Positions 8,013-14,931 of a DNA stretch of 36,228 nucleotides are shown here, piece after piece. The DNA is from Planctomycetota bacterium. GTDB taxonomy: Bacteria > Planctomycetota > UBA1135 > JADKAF01. The stretch covers positions 1 to 36,228 of the forward strand of contig JAEUHW010000116.1 in the NCBI GenBank assembly GCA_016793245.1, in the 5' to 3' direction. Under the pieces are notes generated by a model, which ran no database searches, was not told the DNA's origin, and worked only from the letters and a program-made list of their open reading frames with translations. A program made the translations under genes and the position numbers. How positions within the stretch are numbered: position 1 is the stretch's first letter; each line of letters begins with the position of its first letter.

Positions 8013-9152
8013 TCAGGTCGGGAGGCGCAGCTCGAGGAACACGAGCTGTGGGCGACAGGCGAAGCGCAGGCGCGGCGCGTAGCCGCGCTCCATGCCCAGC
8101 CCGCGCGAGATCACGTAGCTGAGCCCGCCCAAGCGTTGGAGCGAGCCGTCGACGACTTCGCTCGGCACCTTCGAGAAGGTGATGGGGGGGCCGAGCAGCG
8201 GCAGCACGACTTGGCCGCCGTGGACGTGACCGGCCAATGCGAGGAAGCTCCACGGGCTCTGACCGCGCTCGATCAGCGGCGCGAGGAAGTCGGGCGCGTG
8301 GCCGAGGACCAGGCTCGCTCGGCGATCGCTCGCGATGCGCGCGAGCATGCGCGAAGAGAGCTCGCGGCGCGAGGAGGCGAGGCTCAATCCGTAGAGCTGG
8401 AACGGCGCCTCCGCGGGCAGCTCGGCCCACGCATCGTCGAGCATCGCGACGGGCGTTCCCTCCAGCACGTCGCTCGCGAAGTCGATGTCGCCCCACACGC
8501 CGAAGAACCCGTAGCGCGGCGCGTGCGTGAGCGTGCGGAAGAGCCGTCGCAAGGCCGCGCGTTCGCGCTCGTATTGCGCCGGCTCGGAGAGCGGGATCTG
8601 GAGGTAGTCGCCGGCGAACAGCACGAGGTCGGGCCGGCCCTCGTCGAGCCGGCGGAAGATCTCCTCCTCGTGCGCACCGATCACATCGGTCTGCAGGTCG
8701 GCGAGCAACGCGACCTTCAGCAGGCGAGCTTCGCTTGCGGGGGCGCCGTCATTCGGGCTCGGCCAATCGACGACGAAGGTGTCGACCGCGAGGCGATAGG
8801 GCTCCACGCGGCGCGCCCAGAGATAGGCGAGCTCGCCGGCGCTGAAGATCACGAGCAGCAGCGCGCCGCTCCACAGACTGCGCCGACGCCAAGCGCGCGC
8901 GCCGCACCAGCCGAGCAGCGGCAGGCCGACGCAGAAGAGCGCATGTCCCAACGCGCGCAGCGCGGCGAAGCCGCTGCTCGTCGCGAAGATCGCGAGCAAC
9001 GGGAACGCCGCGCCGCAGAGCGCGCACCAGGCGAGCGCGCGGGCGAGCTCTCGCGTGCGGAAGCTCTCGGCTCCTCGGCCTGCGGCGGCGCTCCAGCGCG
9101 CGCCGACGAAGAGAGCCAGCAGGTCGAGCGCGAGGAGGGCGGCGAGGAACAT
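8013..9152 (-). CDS. Membrane-anchored calcineurin-like metallophosphoesterase (YkuE-like)
   Basis: A 379-residue protein with about four hydrophobic segments in its first 112 residues followed by a metallophosphoesterase domain. Family motifs: D152-L-Q154 in place of the usual D-x-H, G181-D182 (AGDY), G221-D222 in place of GN-H/D, G284-H285 (LGHAPD) and the strong GHVHGGQ at 308-314. The usual first-motif His is Gln and the GNH-like motif is GDI, so metal binding may be altered. The reading frame is open further upstream, but the ATG at 9152 begins the hydrophobic N-terminus and lies 7 bases after the trpS stop, whereas earlier starts would run inside trpS. Its substrate is unknown; relatives act on lipid headgroups or nucleotides. 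It is probably co-transcribed with trpS. Confidence 0.85.
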   Translation of the reverse strand: MFLAALLALDLLALFVGARWSAAAGRGAESFRTRELARALAWCALCGAAFPLLAIFATSSGFAALRALGHALFCVGLPLLGWCGARAWRRRSLWSGALLLVIFSAGELAYLWARRVEPYRLAVDTFVVDWPSPNDGAPASEARLLKVALLADLQTDVIGAHEEEIFRRLDEGRPDLVLFAGDYLQIPLSEPAQYERERAALRRLFRTLTHAPRYGFFGVWGDIDFASDVLEGTPVAMLDDAWAELPAEAPFQLYGLSLASSRRELSSRMLARIASDRRASLVLGHAPDFLAPLIERGQSPWSFLALAGHVHGGQVVLPLLGPPITFSKVPSEVVDGSLQRLGGLSYVISRGLGMERGYAPRLRFACRPQLVFLELRLPT

Positions 9153-9159
9153 GCGCGCG

Positions 9160-10122
9160 CTAGCGCAACCCGACGGCGCGACGCACGCGCTCCAACGTGC
9201 GCTGCGCCACGGCGCGCGCGCGGGAGGCGCCGTCGCGCAGGATCGCCTCGACCGCGCCGGGGTCCTTCGCGAGCTCTTCGCGCCGCGCACGCGCGGTGCC
9301 GAAGTACTCGAGGATCTTCGCGTGCAGCGCCATCTTCGCCTCGCCGTAGCCGTAGCCGCCGGCGCGGAAGCGCGCGGCCATGTCCTGGAGCTCGGTCTCG
9401 CTCGCGAAGAGCTTGTAGAGCTCGAAGACGTTGTTCCCCTCGGGTTCCTTCGGCTCCTCGACGCTGCGCGAGTCGGTCACGATCTTGCCGCAGGTCTTCT
9501 TCAGCTGCTTCTCCGTGGCGAACATCTCGATCGTGTTGCCGTAGCTCTTCGACATCTTCTGTCCGTCGATGCCGGGGACCAGGGCGGTCCGCTCGTCGAT
9601 CTCCGCCTCGGGTACCACCAGCGTCTCGCCGTACATGTGGTTGAAGCGCTGCGCGATGTCGCGGGTCACTTCCAGATGCTGCTTCTGGTCCTTGCCTACC
9701 GGCACGCGTTGCGCGTCGTAGAGCAGGATGTCCGCGGCCATGAGCACGGGATACGCGAAGAGGCCGTGATCCGCGTCGATGCCCTTCGCGATCTTGTCCT
9801 TGTAGCTAGTGCAGCGCTCGAGGAGACCCATCGGCGTCAGAGTCGAGAGGATCCACGCGAGCTCGGTCACCTCGGGCACGTCGGACTGGCGGAAGATCAC
9901 GGCCTTGCGCGGATCGAGGCCGAGGGCCAGGTAGTCGAGCACCGCGTCGCGCACGTAGCCGCGAAGCTTCTCCGGCTCCTTCAACGTCGTGAGCGCGTGA
10001 TAGTCGGCGATGAAGTAGTACGCGTCGTGATCCTCCTGGCTGCGGATGTGCTGCCGGATCGCGCCGAAGTAGTTGCCGAGGTGCAGGATGCCGGAGGGCT
10101 GGATGCCGGAGAGGTAGCGCAT
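9160..10122 (-). CDS. trpS: Tryptophan--tRNA ligase
   Basis: A 320-residue class Ic aminoacyl-tRNA synthetase that charges tRNA-Trp in the cytoplasm. The HIGH-type signature is GILHLGNYFG (11-20) and the KMSKS loop is at 189-193 in the context GQKMSKSYGN. Other family blocks are readable: PSGILHLGN at the start, DVPEVTELAW, and the PVGKDQKQHLE segment. Length is normal for a bacterial TrpS. The ATG at 10122 is fixed by the family N-terminus (MRYLSGIQPSG). The upstream 214 bases contain short hairpins but no T-box stem-loops or specifier region that I can recognise. The membrane phosphoesterase gene follows after 7 bases. Confidence 0.97.
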   Translation of the reverse strand: MRYLSGIQPSGILHLGNYFGAIRQHIRSQEDHDAYYFIADYHALTTLKEPEKLRGYVRDAVLDYLALGLDPRKAVIFRQSDVPEVTELAWILSTLTPMGLLERCTSYKDKIAKGIDADHGLFAYPVLMAADILLYDAQRVPVGKDQKQHLEVTRDIAQRFNHMYGETLVVPEAEIDERTALVPGIDGQKMSKSYGNTIEMFATEKQLKKTCGKIVTDSRSVEEPKEPEGNNVFELYKLFASETELQDMAARFRAGGYGYGEAKMALHAKILEYFGTARARREELAKDPGAVEAILRDGASRARAVAQRTLERVRRAVGLR

Positions 10123-10272
10123 GGCGCGGGGCGAGCCGAGCGAGGGAAGCGAGGAGAGGGAACGCCGCGGACGGCGTGGCGCGGGATGATCTCAGAGCGC
10201 TGCGCTCGAAGCCACTTGGAGAGCGGGAGCGCGCTCCGAGAGCGAGCAAGGAAGGTTCCTCAACGAGCGGCC

Positions 10273-10297
10273 GCGCCGTCCGGCGCTGCGCCAGCGA
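10273..10297. repeat. Dispersed short palindromic repeat, third copy
   Basis: This 25-base stretch matches 3528-3552 at 23 of 25 positions. The two changes, A to C, lengthen the hairpin to GCGCC with GGCGC. It lies 40 bases past the EF-hand gene's stop codon. Both host genes also share CGCTGAGAGGCG across their stop codons. The rest of the 10123-10336 gap holds a weak hairpin overlapping the EF-hand stop (GAGAGG with CCTCTC, about 10304-10338). Confidence 0.55.
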
Positions 10298-10336
10298 GGA
10301 TCCGAGAGGAGATAGATACGATCTCTGCTTCGCCTC

Positions 10337-12364
10337 TCAGCGGAGTCCGAGCCAGCGCAGCTCCGCGCTCTCGAGCTGTCCCGACCCATCGACGTCGTAG
10401 GTGCGGAAGAGCGCGCGGATCCGCGCGTGATGCTCCGCGCCGAGGGCGAGAGCGAGCTCGCGGGGCGAGATGCGGCGGTCGGCGTTCTGATCGAGCGCGA
10501 GCAGGCCGAGCGGGAGCGGCAAGCGGGAGTGGATCTCCGACGCCGGGATCGGCTCGGCGGAGACGGACGATGCTTGCTCGAGCTCCCACGCGAGCGCGGC
10601 GTCGAGCTCTTCGGCGACCAGCTTGCCGTCGCGATCTCGATCCGCCGAGCGGAGCAGCGCCGGGAGAGAGACCAGAGCGCCACGCTCGTCGGCCCAGCGC
10701 TCGATCTCCTCGGCGCTGAAGCCGCCATCGCGATCCGCGTCATGAGCCTGCAGCAGGCGCTCGCGAGGCGTGGGTTCCGCCGCCCTCTCGCCGGCTCCGT
10801 CGCTCTCGCGTTCGACGCTCTCCGCGCCGAAGACGGTCGCGAGCTCCGCGGCGTCGAGCTTGCCGTCGGCGTTGCGATCGCACTGGGCGAAGATCTTCTC
10901 GCCTTGTCCGGGGACGCCGAGCCGCGCTTCGAAGACCGCGGCGATCTCGGCGTAGGTCAGGGCCCCGTCCTCGTCGCGATCGAGCAGACGCAGACTCTCC
11001 GGCAGTGCTTCGCGCGGCGACGGGCTCCCCGGCACGAGTGCCGTGGTCGCGGGCTCGCGTCCGAGCAAGCGCAAGAGCTCGCGCAGGTCGAGGAAGCCAT
11101 CGCGATCGCGGTCGAACTTCGCCATCAAGGCCTCGGCGGGCACCGCCTCGGGGTGCTTCGCGAGCCAGAACGAGAGCTCTTGCAGCGAGACGCGTTCGTC
11201 GTTGTCCCCGTCGAGCTTCGCGAGCGGCGTCGGCACGAGCCCGAGCGGAAAGCGCTCGGCGAGGAAATCGGCGAGCGGTGCCAGGATGCGCGCGGAGACG
11301 GGCTCGGAGAGGGCGGCCTCGAGCTCCGCGCGATCGAGCTCCAAGTCCTGATTGCGATCGAGCAGCAGGAGCTGACCGGAGTTGAGCGGCGTATCGAGGG
11401 TCGCGAGGGCGGCCTCGAGCTCGAGCGTGTCGATCGCGATGTCGCGGTCGCGGTCGAAGGCTCGCAGTAGGGTTCCGGTGCGCGCGGCCGCGTCGTCGCG
11501 CAGCTCGGCGAGCTCGCGCGAGATGCTCTCCGCCTTGCGTCCGAGCTCCTTGTCTCCACTCGCGCGCAGATCGAGCACGGCCTGATAGAGCTCTTCTTCG
11601 TCCGCGCCGCCGTCGCCGTCGACGTCGTAGCGGTTCAGGAAGGCGATCGGCTGCCAGCGCGGCGCGACGGTGGGCAGGAGCTCGCCGAGCTCGGCCTCGC
11701 CGAGGCGCCCGTCCGCGTTGGTATCGGCCATCGCCATGCGCGCGCGCACGCGGCTCCGCGCCACCGATTCGAAGGAGAGCTTCTCGTCCTTCTCGGTCTT
11801 CTTGCGCTCGGCGGTGGCGGCATCGATGAAGAAGCCGCCCGACGCGATGCTGCTCCGCAGGCGCTCGTCGAATTCGGTGAAGGAGAGCAGCCGATCGCCG
11901 TTGCGATCCGCGCGCTCGAAGCTGTCGGGCTCGATCTTCAGCGCGCCGTGCGCTTCGCGCAGCGTGAGGTAGCCGTCCTCGTCGCGATCCGCCGCGGCGA
12001 AGATCTCGCGGGCGTGCTCGGGGTCGTATTCGAAGCCGGGTTGCTTCGATGCGGAGCGCGCGCGCGTCTTCGAGCTTCCCGATCCGACGGGCAGAGGCAC
12101 CTTGATGGTGCGCTCCAGGCCCGCGCGCGGGAAGATCGGCGCGGGCAATAGGCCGATGTTCTCGGCCGTCGGCGCCGTTAGGAAGGGGGTCGTGACGCCC
12201 TGGCTGTTCAAGCGGCGCGCCCCGTTCACCTGAGCGCGTGGCATCTGGGGCAGAGTCGACTGCGCGGCGAGGAGGCTCGCGAAGCCGAGCGCCGCGCCGA
12301 GCCCCGCGCAGCACCGCCGAACGCGCGCGAAGACCGTGCTGTCCGTCTCGTGGAAGGCCGCCAC
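10337..12364 (-). CDS. Exported protein with 14 tandem EF-hand calcium loops
   Basis: An about 675-residue secreted protein made almost wholly of EF-hand motifs. A basic n-region (RVRR) and hydrophobic stretch end at LLAAQ (about 35), a likely signal peptide. A Pro-rich linker follows, then 14 DxDxDG-type loops can be counted from D126 (DRDEDGYLTLRE) to D657 (DVDGSGQLESAE) close to the C-terminus, apparently as seven pairs. Several are canonical (DRDRDGFLDLRE, DRNADGKLDAAE); others lose the central Gly (DRNGDRLLSFTE) and may bind weakly. Calcium binding outside the cytoplasm is expected; the partner is unknown. The start is uncertain: GTG at 12364 puts the signal peptide near the N-terminus, while an ATG at 12520 in the same frame adds 52 unremarkable residues; neither has a good ribosome binding site. 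No enzymatic domain was recognised. Confidence 0.85.
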   Translation of the reverse strand: MAAFHETDSTVFARVRRCCAGLGAALGFASLLAAQSTLPQMPRAQVNGARRLNSQGVTTPFLTAPTAENIGLLPAPIFPRAGLERTIKVPLPVGSGSSKTRARSASKQPGFEYDPEHAREIFAAADRDEDGYLTLREAHGALKIEPDSFERADRNGDRLLSFTEFDERLRSSIASGGFFIDAATAERKKTEKDEKLSFESVARSRVRARMAMADTNADGRLGEAELGELLPTVAPRWQPIAFLNRYDVDGDGGADEEELYQAVLDLRASGDKELGRKAESISRELAELRDDAAARTGTLLRAFDRDRDIAIDTLELEAALATLDTPLNSGQLLLLDRNQDLELDRAELEAALSEPVSARILAPLADFLAERFPLGLVPTPLAKLDGDNDERVSLQELSFWLAKHPEAVPAEALMAKFDRDRDGFLDLRELLRLLGREPATTALVPGSPSPREALPESLRLLDRDEDGALTYAEIAAVFEARLGVPGQGEKIFAQCDRNADGKLDAAELATVFGAESVERESDGAGERAAEPTPRERLLQAHDADRDGGFSAEEIERWADERGALVSLPALLRSADRDRDGKLVAEELDAALAWELEQASSVSAEPIPASEIHSRLPLPLGLLALDQNADRRISPRELALALGAEHHARIRALFRTYDVDGSGQLESAELRWLGLR

Positions 12365-12777
12365 CTCAAGCTCAGGGGGGAGGCCCGAGGCGCTCCGCAG
12401 ATGGGCCGCGGCCGGAGCGGCAAGGCGCGCTTCCGCCGAGCCACGGAGAGGAGCGCAGGGCACCCGCGGAGCGATCCCCGAGCCGCCAGGCGCGTTCGAT
12501 CGGAGGTTGGATTCGATCATCGGAGGAGGACTTCGCGGTCGCGATCGGCACCGCGGGACCACCAGGCTATCGGAGATCGGCTGGGGTGCCGTGCATCGGA
12601 CCCCGGGGAATTCTCCGCGCTCCGTCCGAGACGGCCCGCGGGCGCGTCCGATGAGCCCCGAGAGGGGGCAAAACCGGACGCGCCCGCGATCGATGAGGAG
12701 CCACCAGAGCCGGAGGTGCGACTTCGATGTCGAACCTGCCAGACGTCGGACCAGCCAGACGTCGGACCAGCCAGCGC
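12365..12777. other. 413-base intergenic region upstream of the EF-hand gene
   Basis: Between the EF-hand gene and the NYN gene, both on the minus strand. It holds the large hairpin at 12637-12688, a short tandem repeat at 12739-12774 (unit CCAGACGTCGGACCAG, a little over two copies) just past the NYN stop, and the alternative EF-hand start at 12520. Several plus-strand open frames cross it, but none resembles a protein family and none has a supported start. I see no RNA gene. Confidence 0.5.
12637..12688 (-). terminator. Compound hairpin downstream of the NYN-domain gene
   Basis: Arms CGCGGGCGCGTCCG (12637-12650) and CGGACGCGCCCGCG (12675-12688) pair perfectly over 14 bp. The loop contains its own GCCCC-GAGA-GGGGC hairpin. 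It lies 90-141 bases past the NYN stop. There is no T-run on the minus strand, so termination is inferred from strength and position; a regulatory role for the EF-hand gene is an alternative. Confidence 0.5.
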
Positions 12778-13332
12778 TCAGTACAGGTGCTCGCGTCCGA
12801 GGACGTTCACGTAGTCGGCCTTGTGCAGCAGCGGGTGGGCCGCCACTTCGGGGAAGCAGGCGATCTCGCAGAGCGCGCCTCGGGTCGTGATCTCTTCGAC
12901 CAGCGGCGTGAAGTCCGGGTCTCCGGTGACGAGAACGATCACGTCGCACTTCGCGGCGCATTGGAGCGCCTCCATCGCGATGCCGACCTCCCAGCTCGCC
13001 TTGCGGAAGCCGTCCGGGCGCTCGTAGATGGGCTTTCGGCGCACGAGGAAGCCCGAGTGGCGCAGGTGATCGACGAAACCTTGTTGATCGACGCCATCGC
13101 GATCGATCACGTAGGCCACCGCGCGGATCAGCGTTCGATCGCGCACCACGGCGTCGAGCACCTTGGCGTAGGCGAGGGGCCGCGAATGCAGCCGCTTCGC
13201 GGCGTGGTACATGTCCTGGATATCGACGAGGACCGCTACGCGCTGCCCGGGAGCGTCGTGCGGAGCGGAGAGGAACTGGCCGTCCTCCTCGGACTCCTCC
13301 TCGTCGATCGGCGGGTGTTCTTCGGTGTCCAT
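12778..13332 (-). CDS. NYN-domain (PIN-like) protein, LabA/DUF88 family
   Basis: About 184 residues. A short acidic N-terminal tail (1-30) precedes a NYN domain: VAVLVDIQDMYHAAK (32-46) with D37, and VTGDPDFTPLV (135-145) with D138 and D140. The usual mid-domain acidic site is represented by E116 and E121 in SWEVGIAMEA. NYN proteins are PIN-like metal-dependent ribonucleases, and the bacterial LabA/DUF88 branch is thought to act on RNA; the target here is unknown. The start is uncertain: the ATG at 13332 lacks a ribosome binding site, and the frame is open upstream through a Pro-rich stretch to the end of the oxidoreductase gene at 13578, with GTG codons on the way. I see no other gene in the 245 bases between. 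The family call is firm, the N-terminus is not. Confidence 0.8.
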   Translation of the reverse strand: MDTEEHPPIDEEESEEDGQFLSAPHDAPGQRVAVLVDIQDMYHAAKRLHSRPLAYAKVLDAVVRDRTLIRAVAYVIDRDGVDQQGFVDHLRHSGFLVRRKPIYERPDGFRKASWEVGIAMEALQCAAKCDVIVLVTGDPDFTPLVEEITTRGALCEIACFPEVAAHPLLHKADYVNVLGREHLY

Positions 13333-13577
13333 GGGAGCGGTCGGGGCCTTCGGGGGACGGCGTGCGGCAGGAATCGGGCTCGGTTCCGAGCCGGGGACGA
13401 CAGGGGTAGGCACGGTGGGGTCGGCCTCCACGGGTGGTGTGGGGAGAAGAGGAAGGTCGCAATCCGTAGCTGCTTCGCTGCTCCCCGCATACCGAGGCGG
13501 AGGAAGCTTCGGCGAGATATGGCCGATAGCGGCGGGAGGGAAGGCATCGGTACCCGCGCTGGAAGCTCGGCGCGATT

Positions 13578-14738
13578 CTAGTTCCGTACGGCGCCGGTTT
13601 CCACGGTGCAACTTCGCCCGGGGGCGAGGCGCGCGAGGAGGATGGCGTCCTCTCCCTCGGCCGAGCCTCTCGCCGCACCTGCAGCGAGGCGACCGACTTC
13701 GTGAGCGGTGCTGATGCCGTGCCCCCCGAGTCCGCCGCACCAGAGCAGTCCTTCCACGTCGGGATCCGCGCCCACGAGCGGGCGGCGATCGGGCGCGAAG
13801 GTGCGGAGGCCAGCCCAGCGAAAGCGGAAGCGCGCGTCCAGCAAGCGCGGGAGACAGCGGGCGATCTTCTCCAGCGCGAGCTCTTCGGCGGCGGCATCGA
13901 CGGCGACCTCGCCGGCCGGCGCGGCTCGCTCGTCGCAGGGGCAGAAGAGCAGCCCACCGGACTCGGGTCGGAAATAGAAGCCGTTCCCTTCGTCCCACGT
14001 GAACGGCCAGCTCTTCTCCACCCAAGCGAGCGGAGCCGTGACGAAGAGATGTCGGCGCAGCGGCGCGAGGACGCGGCCCACCCGCGATCCGAGGGCCGCG
14101 CCGAGCGCGCCGCACCAGGCACCCGCGGCGTCGATGACGCGCGCCGCCCGGAACGTGCCCGCCTCGGTCTCCAAGCGGAAGACGCCGCCGGGCTCTCTCG
14201 CGACGGCCGCGACGCGCGCGCGCAGGCGGAGCTCGGCGCCCCGACGGAGCGAGGCACCGAGATAGCCTTGGAGCAGCCCCGCGACGTCGAGCACGCCGTC
14301 CGAGGCACAGAGCTCCGCGCTGCCGAAGGGCGTCCCGTCCAGGAGCGGCACCAGCGCTCGGGCTTCGTCGGGAGTCCTCGACGCGCGCTCGAGCGGCACC
14401 GCGCCGAGCTCGGGATCGGCGGCGTGCGGGGCGATCGCGCCTCCGAAGAGCAGCAGCGAGCCGCAGCGCCGGAACTCGAGCGGCGCATCGAAGCCGATCG
14501 GCTCGGCGTAGAACGCGGCGCTCTTCTGCGCCAGCCGGCGCTCCACGGGATCGGCGACGTTCTGGCGGATCATCGCCGCGTTGCGCCCGGTCGAGTGCAT
14601 GCCCGCCAGCGCCTCGCGTTCGAGCAGCAAGCAGCGCCACCCGGCGCTCGCGAGGTGGAAGAGCGTCGCGGCGCCGGCGATGCCGGCACCGACGATCGCG
14701 GCGTCGTAGACACCGGTGGGAGCGGAGTGCGAACTCAT
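13578..14738 (-). CDS. FAD-dependent amine oxidoreductase, D-arginine dehydrogenase (DauA)-like
   Basis: A 386-residue flavoenzyme of the DAO family. The Rossmann dinucleotide motif GAGIAG is at 17-22, followed by LLLERE. The segment HSTGRNAA, which in DauA is HSTGRSAA, lies near the flavin. Later blocks also follow DauA: INAAGAWC-like VIDAAGAWCGAL, a FYFRPESGG stretch, and the C-terminal WAGLRTFAPDRRPLVG with GGHGISTAHEVGRLAA. DauA oxidises D-amino acids, best D-arginine, and passes electrons to an acceptor other than oxygen; the substrate here is inferred only to be a D-amino acid or similar amine. A start 30 bases upstream (ATG at 14768, preceded by GGCGGAAG) is possible. Promoter-like boxes lie at 14780-14807. 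The NYN gene follows after a gap of at least 100 bases. Confidence 0.85.
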   Translation of the reverse strand: MSSHSAPTGVYDAAIVGAGIAGAATLFHLASAGWRCLLLEREALAGMHSTGRNAAMIRQNVADPVERRLAQKSAAFYAEPIGFDAPLEFRRCGSLLLFGGAIAPHAADPELGAVPLERASRTPDEARALVPLLDGTPFGSAELCASDGVLDVAGLLQGYLGASLRRGAELRLRARVAAVAREPGGVFRLETEAGTFRAARVIDAAGAWCGALGAALGSRVGRVLAPLRRHLFVTAPLAWVEKSWPFTWDEGNGFYFRPESGGLLFCPCDERAAPAGEVAVDAAAEELALEKIARCLPRLLDARFRFRWAGLRTFAPDRRPLVGADPDVEGLLWCGGLGGHGISTAHEVGRLAAGAARGSAEGEDAILLARLAPGRSCTVETGAVRN

Positions 14739-14779
14739 GCGGAGGGGAGCGCGGAGGGGGAGCCGCATCTTCCGCCGGG

Positions 14780-14807
14780 ATTGTAGGAGCCGTCGGCCTT
14801 CTTTCAC
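14780..14807 (-). promoter_or_regulatory. Candidate sigma-70-type promoter for the FAD oxidoreductase gene
   Basis: On the minus strand GTGAAA (14807-14802) and TACAAT (14785-14780) are separated by 16 bases; they match TTGACA at 4 and TATAAT at 5 of 6 positions. The predicted start of transcription falls near 14773, which gives a leader of about 35 bases for the ATG at 14738. Confidence 0.45.
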
Positions 14808-14890
14808 GCGGTTCCGTGGAGCCGGTGGGCAAGTCGCGCAGCGAGAATCCCGAGGGACGCGTAGCATGCGACGACGAGGCGCGTAGGTCG

Positions 14891-14908
14891 CGCACGCTCC
14901 AGCGTGCG
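14891..14908. promoter_or_regulatory. Perfect palindrome in the divergent intergenic region (possible operator)
   Basis: CGCACGCTCCAGCGTGCG is an inverted repeat with 8-bp arms and a 2-base centre, 24 bases before the start of the exported HEAT gene and about 120 bases before the divergently transcribed oxidoreductase. Size and placement fit a dimeric regulator's site. No regulator gene is adjacent, so this is position-based inference; a simple hairpin is the alternative. Confidence 0.35.
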
Positions 14909-14931
14909 GCCGTCCGACGCGCGCCGCTCCG

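Noticed and set aside
10123..10336. Possible T-box leader before trpS
   Set aside because: Most of this gap is downstream of the EF-hand gene and upstream of trpS, but no T-box sequence, specifier loop or antiterminator is recognisable, and the hairpins are short and GC-driven.
12365..14488. The EF-hand frame stays open upstream to 14488, which would give a 1383-residue protein
   Set aside because: The upstream part overlaps the NYN and FAD oxidoreductase genes in another frame on the same strand and translates to low-complexity Arg/Ser/Pro; the signal peptide near 12300 marks the real start.
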